From assembly GCF_026344005.1 (NCBI RefSeq), contig NZ_JAPKNH010000003.1, forward strand, positions 62,001-126,000: a stretch of DNA of 64,000 bases, given 5' to 3'. The notes under the pieces are model-generated. The model saw nothing but the letters and a program-made list of their open reading frames with translations, had not been told where the DNA came from and searched no databases. This stretch comes from Kaistia terrae. GTDB taxonomy: Bacteria; Pseudomonadota; Alphaproteobacteria; Rhizobiales; Kaistiaceae. Of this stretch, positions 46,067 to 55,378 are shown piece by piece. Positions within the stretch are counted from its first letter, which is position 1. Every line of letters begins with the position of its first letter. A program made the translations under genes and the position numbers.

Positions 46067-47086
46067 ATGCCGGATCTTTCGCCCAGACACTCCCTTGCTC
46101 CGCGCCATGGCGGCGCGCTGACAGACGTGGCGGAACGCTATGGCGTGCCACTCAAGGACTGGCTGGATCTCTCGACCGGCATCAATCCGCATCCCTATCC
46201 GCTGTCGGCGATCTCCCAGGCCGATTTCCATCGCCTTCCCGATCCGGCGGCACTCGCGGCACTGATTGGCACGGCTCGAACTGCCTATGGGGTCCCGGCC
46301 CAAAGCACCGTCGCTGCCGTGCCGGGTTCGGACTTCGCGCTGCGCCTGCTGCCGCTGCTGGCGCCCACCGGTGATGTCGCAATCCTGTCGCCGACCTATT
46401 CGGGCCATGCCGAAGCCTGGCGCGCGGCGGGACGAATGGTCTGGCCCGTCGCGACGCTGGAAGAGGGCGTCCGGACAGCGCCCATCGTCGTTCTCGTCAA
46501 TCCAAACAACCCCGATGGCCGCAGCATCCAGCCGGAAGAGCTGATTGCAACGGCGCGAACCGTTGCCGCACGCGGTGGATTGCTTGTCGTAGACGAGGCG
46601 TTCGGAGATATCGCCCCTGCCCTCACCGTCTTGCCGCATAGCGCTGGCGAACGAATGGTCGTGCTGCGCTCGTTCGGCAAGTTCTATGGGCTGGCGGGAC
46701 TGCGCCTGGGGTTTGTCATCGGCCCGGATGACCTCGTCGGACGGATGCGCGACCTCGTCGGCGACTGGCCGGTCTCCGGCCCGGCGATAACAATCGGCCG
46801 ACAGGCGCTGGCGGATTCAGCCTGGCAAATCGCCGCCCGCAAGCGGCTGCTGACAGCGCGCGTCCTGCTTGAAGCTCTACTGACAAAGGCAGGGTTGGAA
46901 ATCGTGGGAGAAACGGACCTTTTCGTGCTTATCCGCTCGCCGCGATCCATCGCGGTACATGAGTCCTTGGTACGCGACGGTATCTGGACCCGAATCTTCG
47001 CTGACCAGCCAGACCGCATCCGGATCGGCTTGCCGCCGGACGACGGCTTCGAGCGGCTGGCGAAAGCGCTGGCGCGGATCGCGTAA
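46067..47086 (+). CDS. cobC: Threonine-phosphate decarboxylase (CobC, called CobD in Salmonella)
   Basis: A 339-aa class I/II PLP enzyme making aminopropanol phosphate for the cobalamin nucleotide loop. Signature start RHGGALTDVAERYG and DLSTGINPHPYP, substrate loop VNPNNPDGR, PLP pocket VVDEAFGD, and the Schiff-base Lys in LRSFGKFYGLAGLRLG. The ATG at 46067 is chosen; the frame is open 16 codons upstream. First of the cobalamin genes, divergent from sxtJ. No B12 riboswitch is recognisable in the 158-bp gap. Confidence 0.93.
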   Translation: MPDLSPRHSLAPRHGGALTDVAERYGVPLKDWLDLSTGINPHPYPLSAISQADFHRLPDPAALAALIGTARTAYGVPAQSTVAAVPGSDFALRLLPLLAPTGDVAILSPTYSGHAEAWRAAGRMVWPVATLEEGVRTAPIVVLVNPNNPDGRSIQPEELIATARTVAARGGLLVVDEAFGDIAPALTVLPHSAGERMVVLRSFGKFYGLAGLRLGFVIGPDDLVGRMRDLVGDWPVSGPAITIGRQALADSAWQIAARKRLLTARVLLEALLTKAGLEIVGETDLFVLIRSPRSIAVHESLVRDGIWTRIFADQPDRIRIGLPPDDGFERLAKALARIA

Positions 47087-47127
47087 AGAACCGCGACCCG
47101 ACCGGGCTTCACCCGACATGAATCGAC

Positions 47128-47148
47128 GGGGCGGGACGCGCCCGCCCC
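47128..47148. terminator. GC hairpin between convergent genes, possible terminator
   Basis: Stem GGGGCGGG / CCCGCCCC with a 5-base loop, between the cobC stop and the stop of the 48-aa gene. No T-run on either strand, so termination strength is doubtful. Confidence 0.4.
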
Positions 47149-47154
47149 AAAACA

Positions 47155-47301
47155 TCAATTTTCCTGGACGGATATACCGGACTGGTCGAGCTTGATTTCG
47201 ACGCCCTTCGGCTTGGTCTGCTCATTGTAGACGTAAGCGCCGAGGCCGATGACAACAACGATCAGGGCTCCGACGAGGAGATAGAGCGAATTTCTATTCA
47301 T
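47155..47301 (-). CDS. Small single-pass membrane protein (48 aa)
   Basis: ATG at 47301 to TGA at 47155. The protein begins MNRNSLYLLVGALIVVVIGL, then GAYVYNEQTKPKGVEIKLDQ and ends SGISVQEN: a short basic start, one membrane helix (about 6-24) and a small polar domain. The layout and the KPKGVEIK segment look like a conserved rhizobial protein rather than a chance frame. GAGCC lies just upstream of the start. Function unknown. Confidence 0.7.
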   Translation of the reverse strand: MNRNSLYLLVGALIVVVIGLGAYVYNEQTKPKGVEIKLDQSGISVQEN

Positions 47302-47413
47302 GCTGGCTCAGATACCGAATGCGAGGGGATGCAAAAAGTCACGCCCCTCAACGGGCTCGACAGCTTTTGGATCCACTCTTTCCGCCAAATGCAGACAATC
47401 ATTTGAAATTTAT

Positions 47414-48187
47414 CTAGAGCGCGGCCTGTGGCGTCACGATCAACCGGCCCTCGATCGTTTCAATGGTGGCGCGGATGCCGAAGGTCGCGGCCAGGTTTTC
47501 ATGCGTTAGGACCGCCTCCGGGGGGCCCTCCGCGACGATCCTTCCATCCTTCATCAACACCAGCCTGTCGGCATAGCGCGCGGCCAGAGACAGGTCGTGC
47601 AACACGGCGACAACCGCGCAACCGGCATCGGCCCGCGCCCGCAGCAGGTCGAGCACGACGAACTGATAGCGCGCATCGAGCGCCGCCACCGGTTCATCGG
47701 CGAGGATGATTTTCGGTTCTCCGGCCAGCACGCGCGCCAGCGCCACACGGGCGCGCTCGCCGCCCGAAAGCGTCGTCACCGAGCGGTCGGCGAAAGCCAT
47801 TGTCCCGGTTGAATCCAAAGCCGCGAGCACGGCTGCGCGGTCCCCCATTCCGAGATCCGCCGCTCCAGCACCATGCGGGATGCGACCCAGCGCCACGACG
47901 TCGGCGACAGAGAGCGGCCAATGGAAGACATGGCCCTGCGGCAGGTAGCCGATTTTTCGCGCCCGTAGCCGAGGCGAAAGAGCCTCAGCCTTCTGATCGC
48001 CGAGAAAAACCGTCCCTTCACCGTCGAGCAGCCCGGCCATCCGACGCACGAGCGTCGTCTTGCCCGCCCCATTGGCGCCGATGATCACAACCAGTTCGCC
48101 GGCGGACACGCCGAGATCGACGTCGCTCAAAATCTTGCGCCGGCCGAGCGTCGCGCCCACAGCTTCTGCGCGCAGGAGAGCCGTCAT
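47414..48187 (-). CDS. btuD: Cobalamin ABC transporter ATPase BtuD
   Basis: A 257-aa ABC ATPase: Walker A GANGAGKTT, signature LSGGERARVALARVL, Walker B IILADEPVAALD, H-loop VLHDLS. The ATG at 48187 overlaps the btuC stop by one base (TGATG), so the frame extending to 48361 is not real coding. With btuC and btuF it forms a BtuCDF-type importer. Members of this FecCD/FecE group also carry haemin or siderophores; the cobalamin neighbours decide the call. Confidence 0.9.
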   Translation of the reverse strand: MTALLRAEAVGATLGRRKILSDVDLGVSAGELVVIIGANGAGKTTLVRRMAGLLDGEGTVFLGDQKAEALSPRLRARKIGYLPQGHVFHWPLSVADVVALGRIPHGAGAADLGMGDRAAVLAALDSTGTMAFADRSVTTLSGGERARVALARVLAGEPKIILADEPVAALDARYQFVVLDLLRARADAGCAVVAVLHDLSLAARYADRLVLMKDGRIVAEGPPEAVLTHENLAATFGIRATIETIEGRLIVTPQAAL

Positions 48188-49233
48188 CACGACACCTCCC
48201 CGGTCAGCGAACGGCGATGGCGGAAGACGAGCACGATAAACAGTGGCGCACCGATCAGCGCCGTGACCACGCCGACCTTGATTTCGTTCTGCGCCGGGAT
48301 GGTGCGGACCAGAACATCGGCCGCCGTCAGCAGCGCCGCGCCCGCAAGCGCTGCTGGCCACATCAACCGCGCCGGGTCGTTTCGCACCATGGGCCTCACC
48401 AGATGCGGTGCGACAAGACCGACAAAGCCGATCGTGCCCGCGACCGCGACACCGCCGCCGACCGCCAGCGCGACGCCCAGCACGACGCGCAGCCGGACCC
48501 GGTTCAGCCTTATGCCGAGGCTGGCCGCCGCATCCTCGCCGAGCGTCAGCGCCCGGAACGCAGCGCCGTCGACGAACAGGAGGAGCGAGCCGGCAATGAT
48601 GAAGGGCAGCGCGATCCAGACATGCTGCATGCTCCGATCTTCCAGCGAACCGAGCAGCCAGAAGGCGATCTCCAGCGCTGCGAACGGATTTGGCGCGAGA
48701 TTGAGGGCAAGCGAGGTGGCCGCGCCCGCCAGGCTGGAAATGGCGAGGCCAGCCAGAATGATCACCAGAAGGCTGGCGCGCGGGCCGGCGATCAGCAGCA
48801 ACAGGCCGACCGAGAGCAAGGCACCGAGCATAGCCGCCATTGGCAGGAAGAAGGAGAGCGCGTCGAAGACGCCAAAGGCGATGACGAGCACGGCGCCAAA
48901 CGCCGCCGCTGACGGCGCGCCGAACAGTGACGGTGACGCCAGCGGATTGCGCAAGAGACCTTGCAGCGAAGCGCCGGCCAGACCAAGCGAAAAGCCGATC
49001 GCCACCGACAGGATGGCGCGCGGCAGGCGGATTTCGCGGACGATCAACCGGGCCGCCTCGTCACCGGTGCCGAGCAGGCCGTCAACCACCGCGTGGAACG
49101 GCAGGAAAACGGGGCCGACACCGAGTGACAGCAGGAACAGCACACAGACAAGCACGGCGAGCCCAGGAACGAGAAGGCGTTGTCGCGCTCCCCGCCCCTT
49201 CAGCTCGATCGCCCTGGTTGTCAGTGCTTCCAT
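48187..49233 (-). CDS. btuC: Cobalamin ABC transporter permease BtuC
   Basis: A 348-aa FecCD-family permease with about ten membrane segments (LAVLVCVLFLLSLGVGPVFL at the start). Family motifs RLPRAILSVAIGFSLGLAGA, RNPLASPSLFGA and TIGFVGLVAPHLVRP are present. The start lies 13 bp inside the end of btuB and the end overlaps btuD, indicating one transcript btuB-btuC-btuD. Confidence 0.92.
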   Translation of the reverse strand: MEALTTRAIELKGRGARQRLLVPGLAVLVCVLFLLSLGVGPVFLPFHAVVDGLLGTGDEAARLIVREIRLPRAILSVAIGFSLGLAGASLQGLLRNPLASPSLFGAPSAAAFGAVLVIAFGVFDALSFFLPMAAMLGALLSVGLLLLIAGPRASLLVIILAGLAISSLAGAATSLALNLAPNPFAALEIAFWLLGSLEDRSMQHVWIALPFIIAGSLLLFVDGAAFRALTLGEDAAASLGIRLNRVRLRVVLGVALAVGGGVAVAGTIGFVGLVAPHLVRPMVRNDPARLMWPAALAGAALLTAADVLVRTIPAQNEIKVGVVTALIGAPLFIVLVFRHRRSLTGEVS

Positions 49234-51089
49234 GTCAATCCGGCATAGGCCGACAGGCCGGCATTGTTGTAGCCGTCTGCGTCCTGGTAGGTCACGTCGG
49301 TCAGGTTTTCGACGCGGGCATAGAGGCTGGTATTCGGATTCAGCCCGTAGCTCGCATTGAGGTCGAGCTTGGTGTAGCTGGCCATGACAATCGAGGTCGA
49401 GTCGCTGTTGAAGCGGTCGCCGACGAAAGTCGCGCTGACGCCGATTTCGAAATCTTCAATGCCGGTGAAGGTGAGGCCGATGGAGCCGCTGTTTTCCGGA
49501 CGCCGCGCGAGTTGCCGGTCGGTTTCGAGGTTGATGGCCTTCAGGTAGGTGTAGGAGCCCGTCGCCTTCAGGATCGAAGGGATCAAGACAGCGTCGGCGG
49601 AAAGCTCAAGACCGCTCATCTCGGCGCTCGAGATGTTGTAGTAGCTCGAATCCGCGAACTGGATCAGGTTGGTGTAGCGGTTCCAGAAGCCGCTGGCCGA
49701 GAAGGTCAGACGGCCATCCCAAAGATCCTGGTCGATGCCGATGTCGCCGCCATAGCTTTCCTCGTCCGCGAGGTCCGGATTGCCGTAGGTGGCCTCGTAG
49801 AGCTGGAACATGGTCGGGCGCTTGGCGGCATTGCCGAAGCTGCCGCGCAGCTTGGTACCCGTGTCGAAGTTGTAGGCGGCCGTGGCGCGGCCCGTCAGGA
49901 AGCCCTCGCCGTCGACTTCCTCGTCATAGCGCCCGCCGACCGAAAGATTGAGGCGGTCGAACAGCGTGAACTGCTGCATGGCGAACAGCGCCAGAAGCGT
50001 CCGATCCTCGTCGAAATTGGTAACGTCGGACGCGGTCTTGAGCGTGTGCTGGACGGCGGCTTCCTGCTCCGCCCGCGCGCCCCAGATCAAAGTCCCGGCA
50101 GCCTGCAGATCGAGCGTGCCCTGGTATTCGGCGCCGAAATTCGTGCCGTCGGAATTGGTCCGGCGTTTCGGCTCGACATAGGCGCTCGATGTGTCGGCGG
50201 CAAAGAAGTTGAACTGGTTGTTCAGGCGCCCGTCAAAACCGTCAAAGTTGAAGCGTCCGAAACCGGAGACGACATCACGCTTGCGGTCATAACCCGGCAG
50301 GTCGTTCGCGGCCTTCGAACCGCTGTCGACTTCCGAATCCTGATGATAGGCCGTGACACCAAAATCGACGCCCTGCCCTTCGCCGGAATTGTAGCTGGCG
50401 CGCGCCGTACCGGCGAGCTTCTGCGTGCCGTCCGCCTCGCCATAGTCGCGGTTGCCGACGCGGGAAAAGCCGTCCGTGGTGAAGGCGGTGCCGCTGACCG
50501 AAAGGCTGACTGGCCCGACGCTGCCGCCGACCGCGCCGTTGGTAGCCGCCGTACCGTAATTGCCACCTTCGGCCGAGAGCCGGGCCGTCATCTTGCCGGT
50601 GCGCTTCTTGGTGATGATGTTGATCACGCCGCCCATCGCGTCGGAGCCGTAGAGCGCGCTCTGCGGACCGCGAAGGATCTCGATCCGCTCGATATCGGTC
50701 GGCGAGAAGACGGAAAAGTCAAAAATGCCGCGCGTCGTAGCCGGATCGTTGACGCGCACGCCATCAATCATCACGACGGTCTGGCCGGCATCGGCGCCGC
50801 GAATGCCGACTTCCGTCGTGCCGCCGGGGCCGCCAGTCTGCGTCACTGTCACACCCGGCACCTTGCGGAACAGGTCGACCAGCGTCGCCGCGCCGGCATG
50901 ATCCAGTTGATCGCCATCAATGACGGTGATGGCACTGCCCGATTTGGAAATGTCGGTCGGCCCGCGATAGGCGGTGACGACAATCTCTTCGAGTTCGTCC
51001 GCGTGCGCGGCATTCACCGCCAGCAGGAGAGGAAGAGACGCGAAAAGGGAAAGAGCGGCGCGCCCCCGGCGCCGTTCAAAGAAACACAT
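49221..51089 (-). CDS. btuB: TonB-dependent vitamin B12 receptor BtuB
   Basis: A 622-aa outer membrane receptor. Signal peptide ending VNAAHA, TonB box EEIVVTAYRG, plug domain (VDLFRKVPGVTV, MIDGVRVNDP, IERIEILRGPQSALYGSDAM then GGVINIITK), 22-strand barrel and a terminal aromatic-type end (AGLTWKH). The GSDAMGGVINIITK form of the plug is characteristic of BtuB. Co-transcribed with btuC and btuD. A receptor for another corrinoid cannot be excluded. Confidence 0.93.
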   Translation of the reverse strand: MCFFERRRGRAALSLFASLPLLLAVNAAHADELEEIVVTAYRGPTDISKSGSAITVIDGDQLDHAGAATLVDLFRKVPGVTVTQTGGPGGTTEVGIRGADAGQTVVMIDGVRVNDPATTRGIFDFSVFSPTDIERIEILRGPQSALYGSDAMGGVINIITKKRTGKMTARLSAEGGNYGTAATNGAVGGSVGPVSLSVSGTAFTTDGFSRVGNRDYGEADGTQKLAGTARASYNSGEGQGVDFGVTAYHQDSEVDSGSKAANDLPGYDRKRDVVSGFGRFNFDGFDGRLNNQFNFFAADTSSAYVEPKRRTNSDGTNFGAEYQGTLDLQAAGTLIWGARAEQEAAVQHTLKTASDVTNFDEDRTLLALFAMQQFTLFDRLNLSVGGRYDEEVDGEGFLTGRATAAYNFDTGTKLRGSFGNAAKRPTMFQLYEATYGNPDLADEESYGGDIGIDQDLWDGRLTFSASGFWNRYTNLIQFADSSYYNISSAEMSGLELSADAVLIPSILKATGSYTYLKAINLETDRQLARRPENSGSIGLTFTGIEDFEIGVSATFVGDRFNSDSTSIVMASYTKLDLNASYGLNPNTSLYARVENLTDVTYQDADGYNNAGLSAYAGLTWKH

Positions 51090-51223
51090 AGGCAGACCTC
51101 GGTTTGGATCGATCTGGTCGTCGCGCCCGTCACCTTTGTGTACCGGACCCCACGGATGGCTTTGCCACCCGCTTCAGAAGCGGTAGACGAGGACCCTGGT
51201 CACTGCAAGCGGGAGCGCACGTC

Positions 51224-52078
51224 ATGCGCGCGTGGGTCAACAGGTTCGGTCTGATTGTTGCAGCATGGGCACTCCCCGCGCTGGCAACGCCGGCTATCGC
51301 CGCCCCTCAGCGGATCGTCTCGATCAATGCCTGCGCCGACCAACTGCTGCTGGCCTTGGCCGATCCGGCACAGATCGCCGCCCTGTCGATCTATGCGACC
51401 GATCCCGGCTATTCCTATCTCGCCGAGCAGGCAAAGGCGTTTCGCCATGACGCGGGGCCGGCCGAAACCGTGATCCGGCACAAGCCGGACCTCGTGCTTG
51501 CCGGCCGTTTCACCAAGCGCGAAACCCGCTCGATGCTGAAGCGGCTCGGCTTCAAGGTGGTCGAACTCGATACGGTGAAGTCGATCGATGATTCGATTAA
51601 GCAGATCCGCGATGTAGCCACGCTGCTCGGCCATCCCGAACGAGGCGACGATCTCATCGCCCGCATCGAGGCGGCGCGAACCAAGGCGGCCGCCGCCGTA
51701 CCGGTCGGCGCGCATGAACCGACCGTCGCCGTCTATCAACGCCGAGGCTACGTCACGGGCCAGAACACGCTAACGGGCGAATTGCTGCGCCTCGCCGGCT
51801 TTGCCGACATGGGCGGCCAGCTTGCCGGCAAGACGGGCGGCTTCGTGCCACTCGAACGGATCGTCACCGAGAAACCCGACCTGCTCGTCGTCGCCGACCC
51901 GCATGTGGTCGCCGCCGATCAGGGCAGCGCCCTGCTGGCACATCCGGCCCTGCGCGAACTCTACCCGCCCGAGCGCCGCATCACCCTACCCGGCCGCTTG
52001 ACCATCTGCGCCGGGCCCTCGCTGCCCGAGGCCATAGACATGCTGTCGGCCGAGCGCGCCAGGCTGGGCGGCTCATAA
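51224..52078 (+). CDS. btuF: Cobalamin-binding periplasmic protein, BtuF type
   Basis: A 284-aa cluster-A binding protein with a signal peptide (LIVAAWALPALATPAIAAPQ). The fold starts RIVSINACADQLLLALADP and contains IRHKPDLVLAGRF and VVELDTVKSIDD, as in BtuF/FecB-like proteins. The ATG at 51224 has GGGAG eight bases upstream; the longer frame from 51104 is not supported. It is divergent from btuB and four bases from cobD, so importer parts are split over both strands. Confidence 0.88.
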   Translation: MRAWVNRFGLIVAAWALPALATPAIAAPQRIVSINACADQLLLALADPAQIAALSIYATDPGYSYLAEQAKAFRHDAGPAETVIRHKPDLVLAGRFTKRETRSMLKRLGFKVVELDTVKSIDDSIKQIRDVATLLGHPERGDDLIARIEAARTKAAAAVPVGAHEPTVAVYQRRGYVTGQNTLTGELLRLAGFADMGGQLAGKTGGFVPLERIVTEKPDLLVVADPHVVAADQGSALLAHPALRELYPPERRITLPGRLTICAGPSLPEAIDMLSAERARLGGS

Positions 52079-52082
52079 ACGC

Positions 52083-53066
52083 ATGACCGAATTTCCCTTC
52101 GATATCCGCCTGCTGATGCTGATCGCCGCCATCGCCCTCGACGCGCTCATCGGCGACCCTGACTGGATCTGGCGTCGCCTGCCGCATCCGGTAACCTGGT
52201 TCGGCGCGTTGATCGGGATCTGCGACCGCACGTTCAACCGCGAGACCGCCTCTCCGGGCCTCCGCCGCACCGCCGGCATGGCCGTCGTGATCGTGCTCGT
52301 TGCCATCGCCTGGTTTGCCGGCGTGCTGATCGAGCGGCTCGTCACCCTGCTGCCCTATGGCTTCGTGCTGATCCCGGTCATCGCTTCGGTATTGCTGGCG
52401 AGCCGCAGCCTGTACGACCACGTCCTGCGTGTGCTGAACGCGTTTCATTCCGGCGGTCTCGACGAGGCGCGAAAGGCGGTTTCGATGATCGTCGGCCGCG
52501 ACCCCGACAGCCTCGACAAGGCGGGCGTCACCCGCGCCGCGATCGAATCGACCGCCGAGAACTTTTCCGATGGCGTCGTCGCCCCGGCTTTCTGGTTCGC
52601 GGTCTTCGGCCTGCCCGGCCTCTTCGCCTACAAGATGATCAACACGGCGGATTCGATGATCGGCCACCGCTCGACACGCCACGAGGCCTTTGGCTGGGCG
52701 GCGGCGCGGCTGGATGATCTCGTCAACCTGCCCGCGAGCCGCCTCGCCGGCTTTCTCATCGCCATGGCAGCGCCCTTCGTCGGTGGCACGATCAAGCAGT
52801 CCTTCGTCACCATGCTCGACGATGCGCGCAAGCATCGGTCGCCCAATGCCGGCTGGCCGGAGGCCGCGATGGCCGGCGCGCTCGGCATCGCGCTCGCCGG
52901 GCCGCGCCGCTATGGCGAACGGGTGGTCGAGGATCCGTTCCTGAATGATGGCGGCCGGCACGAGGCGGGACCGGGCGATATCGGCCGGGCGTTGAAGATC
53001 CTGCGGGTCGCCACGGCGGGCAGCGCGATCCTGACGCTTATCGTGTGGCTCTATCTGCATACTTGA
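52083..53066 (+). CDS. cobD: Adenosylcobinamide-phosphate synthase CobD (CbiB)
   Basis: A 327-aa membrane enzyme joining aminopropanol phosphate (made by the cobC product) to adenosylcobyric acid. Motifs [48 protein letters not shown] and GRPMPA-equivalent [15 protein letters not shown]. About five membrane segments. It ends convergent with cobQ, overlapping by 29 bp. Confidence 0.96.
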   Translation: MTEFPFDIRLLMLIAAIALDALIGDPDWIWRRLPHPVTWFGALIGICDRTFNRETASPGLRRTAGMAVVIVLVAIAWFAGVLIERLVTLLPYGFVLIPVIASVLLASRSLYDHVLRVLNAFHSGGLDEARKAVSMIVGRDPDSLDKAGVTRAAIESTAENFSDGVVAPAFWFAVFGLPGLFAYKMINTADSMIGHRSTRHEAFGWAAARLDDLVNLPASRLAGFLIAMAAPFVGGTIKQSFVTMLDDARKHRSPNAGWPEAAMAGALGIALAGPRRYGERVVEDPFLNDGGRHEAGPGDIGRALKILRVATAGSAILTLIVWLYLHT

Positions 53067-54498
53067 GGATCGCGTCGGTATCGACGTGTTCCTCCAGATG
53101 ATCCGCGAGCCGATCCAGCGTGCGATCGACCTCGATTTCATAAGCGAGGTCAGACACTTCCGCGCCGATGCTCATCAAAAATGTGCGTCGGAAAGCGTCG
53201 TCGCCGAACAACCCGTGCACATAGCTGCCGCGCACCCGCCCATCGGCCGAGACCGCCCCCTCGCCGACGCCGCGACGCTCCAGCCACGGCCGCGCCGCAT
53301 CCGGCCCGTCGGTGCGGCCGAGATGGATCTCGTAGCCTGAGACGGCGAGCCCCGATTGCGCATCGCGGCCGGAAAACGGCGCCGTTGTCTTGTCGCTGAC
53401 CAGTATCGTCTCGACATCGAGCAGACCAAGCCCCGGCATGCTCTGCGGCGGTCCTTCGAGGCCGTCGGGATCGGAAATCACCCGTCCCAGCATCTGGTAG
53501 CCGCCACAGAGGCCGATGACGCGACCGCCGCGCCGCCGATGCGCCAGAATATCGATGTCCCAGCCCTGCGCGCGCAGGAACGCCATGTCGGCGATGGTCG
53601 ATTTCGAGCCGGGAATCAGGACGAGATCGCAGACCGGAATCGGTTCGCCCGCCCGCACCAGCACGACCGACACGCCTGGTTCCAGCGTCAGCGGGTCGAG
53701 ATCGTCGAAATTGGCGATGCGCGGCAGCACCGGCACGGCGATGGTGAGCGTATCGGGCCGGACGGTGCCACCGGAGAGATCGAGAATATCCTCCGCCGGC
53801 AGGCGGTGCGCCTCGGCGAACCATGGCACGACGCCGAGCGACGGCCAGCCGGTGGCGGCGCGGATGGCGGCGACGCCATCATCGAACAGCCTCGCGTCGC
53901 CGCGCATCTTGTTGACGAGGAACGCCTTGATCCGGTCGCGGTCGGCCTGCGGCAGCACGGCGCGCGTGCCGACAAGGCTGGCGATGACGCCGCCGCGATC
54001 GATGTCGCCGATCAGGATCACCGGCAGGTCGGCGGCTTCGGCAAAACCCATATTGGCGATATCGCCGGAACGCAGATTGATTTCGGCAGGACTGCCGGCG
54101 CCTTCGACCAGGATCAGGTCGGCGCTCTGCTTCAGGAGTTCGAAGCTTTCGAGGATGCTGGGCAGCAGTTCTGCCTTGCGCTTCCCGTATTCGCGCGCCC
54201 GCATGGTGCCGAAGCGCCGGCCCTGCAGGATGATCTGCGAGCCGGTGTCGCTTTCGGGCTTCAGCAGAACCGGGTTCATGTGAACGGTCGGCTCGAGGCC
54301 GGCGGCCCGCGCCTGCAAAGCCTGCGCCCGGCCGATCTCGCCGCCATCCACCGTGACAGCGGCATTGTTCGACATGTTCTGCGGCTTGAACGGCGCGACA
54401 CGAATACCTTTTCGCGCATAGAGCCGCGCCAGCCCGGCAACGAGCACCGACTTGCCGACATTCGAGCCGGTGCCCTGGAACATGATCGCGGCGGTCAT
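53038..54498 (-). CDS. cobQ: Cobyric acid synthase CobQ
   Basis: A 486-aa glutamine-dependent amidase that amidates four corrin side chains. N-terminal dethiobiotin-synthetase-like P-loop domain ([29 protein letters not shown]) and C-terminal type I glutamine amidotransferase domain with nucleophile Cys in [10 protein letters not shown] and His in [10 protein letters not shown]. The ATG at 54498 (GGGGAAGAA upstream) is preferred to one 11 codons earlier that lies in a repeat-derived stretch. Confidence 0.96.
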   Translation of the reverse strand: MTAAIMFQGTGSNVGKSVLVAGLARLYARKGIRVAPFKPQNMSNNAAVTVDGGEIGRAQALQARAAGLEPTVHMNPVLLKPESDTGSQIILQGRRFGTMRAREYGKRKAELLPSILESFELLKQSADLILVEGAGSPAEINLRSGDIANMGFAEAADLPVILIGDIDRGGVIASLVGTRAVLPQADRDRIKAFLVNKMRGDARLFDDGVAAIRAATGWPSLGVVPWFAEAHRLPAEDILDLSGGTVRPDTLTIAVPVLPRIANFDDLDPLTLEPGVSVVLVRAGEPIPVCDLVLIPGSKSTIADMAFLRAQGWDIDILAHRRRGGRVIGLCGGYQMLGRVISDPDGLEGPPQSMPGLGLLDVETILVSDKTTAPFSGRDAQSGLAVSGYEIHLGRTDGPDAARPWLERRGVGEGAVSADGRVRGSYVHGLFGDDAFRRTFLMSIGAEVSDLAYEIEVDRTLDRLADHLEEHVDTDAILKYADRATR

Positions 54499-54540
54499 TT
54501 CTTCCCCTCTCCCTGAGGGAGTTTTTTGCATGACTCGACC

Positions 54541-54696
54541 ATCATCCTGAGGTGCCCGGCAAGGCCGGGCCTCGAAGGAGGGTCGAGGGAACGCCGGACC
54601 GGATCAGGGGCAGATTCGCCGGACCTTGTCCGCACGCCGGTATGTCCTGCTGGCCCCTCCTTCGAGGCTTCGCCACGCGAAGCACCTCAGGATGAT
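54541..54696. repeat. REP-like long inverted repeat between cobO and cobQ
   Basis: Arms 54541-54582 (ATCATCCTGAGGTGCCCGGC, then CCTCGAAGGAGG) and 54655-54696 (CCTCCTTCGAGGCTTCG, then AAGCACCTCAGGATGAT) are complementary and flank a 70-base loop. Same layout as 26732-26863. It interrupts the otherwise tight cob cluster. A truncated CTCTCCCTGAGGGAG core lies just before it at 54507. Confidence 0.75.
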
Positions 54697-54754
54697 GGGT
54701 GAGCGTGATCGGTGCAATGCCGAACGGGCCTCACAGGGAGGTCGCCGGGCTTTC

Positions 54755-55378
54755 TCAAAACTCGATGCCCTTCTGCGCCTTCACGCCGGAGCGGAACGGA
54801 TGCTTGATCAGTTCCATCTCGGTGACCAGATCTGCGATCTCGATCAGCGCGTCCGGCGCGTTGCGGCCGGTGATGACGACATGCACGTCGGCCGGCTTCT
54901 CGTCGGTGAGGAAGGCGATGACCTCGGCAAGCGGCAGGTAATCGTAGCGCAGCACGATGTTGAGCTCATCGAGCACGACGAGGTGATATTCGCCGCTCCT
55001 GATCAGTTCCTTCGCCGTTTCCCAGGCATGCTGGGCGGCGGCGATGTCGCGCTGGCGGTCCTGCGTCTCCCAGGTGAAGCCCTCGCCGAGACGGTTGATC
55101 GAGACGAGATCGCCGAAACGCTCCAGCGCCATGCGCTCGCCCGTATCCATCGCGCCCTTCACAAACTGCACGACGGCGACCGGCAGACCATGGCCTAGCG
55201 AGCGGAACGCCATGCCGAAGGCGGCCGTCGACTTGCCCTTGCCCTTGCCAGTGTGGACGATCAGAAGCCCCTTCTCGACATTCTTCGAGGCGAGGATCTT
55301 GTCGCGGACGACCTTCTTCTTGCGCATCTTCTCGGCATGCCGCGCATTCAGTTCATCTTCGGTCATTTCTACGGTCAT
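54755..55378 (-). CDS. cobO: Cob(I)yrinic acid a,c-diamide adenosyltransferase CobO
   Basis: A 207-aa CobA/CobO-type ATP:corrinoid adenosyltransferase. P-loop HTGKGKGKSTAAFGMAFR, then VVQFVKGAMDTGER, TWETQDRQRD and LDELNIVLRYDYL, all family hallmarks. The start overlaps the cobN stop by four bases (ATGA), so it is translationally coupled to cobN. Confidence 0.96.
   Translation of the reverse strand: MTVEMTEDELNARHAEKMRKKKVVRDKILASKNVEKGLLIVHTGKGKGKSTAAFGMAFRSLGHGLPVAVVQFVKGAMDTGERMALERFGDLVSINRLGEGFTWETQDRQRDIAAAQHAWETAKELIRSGEYHLVVLDELNIVLRYDYLPLAEVIAFLTDEKPADVHVVITGRNAPDALIEIADLVTEMELIKHPFRSGVKAQKGIEF

Noticed and set aside
34537..47413. Second attachment site or integrase that would prove an island at tRNA-Cys
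   Set aside because: No repeat of the tRNA 3' end and no recombinase gene could be found in this interval.
48927..51254. Open frame of 775 codons on the + strand opposite btuC and btuB
   Set aside because: Both opposite genes have signal peptides, motifs and proper operon overlaps; this frame is a codon-position shadow.
54507..54526. Stem CTCCCTGAGGGAG followed by TTTTTT, looking like a + strand terminator
   Set aside because: No + strand gene ends nearby (cobD ends at 53066), and the stem is the core of a dispersed repeat found elsewhere, so it is treated as a repeat fragment.
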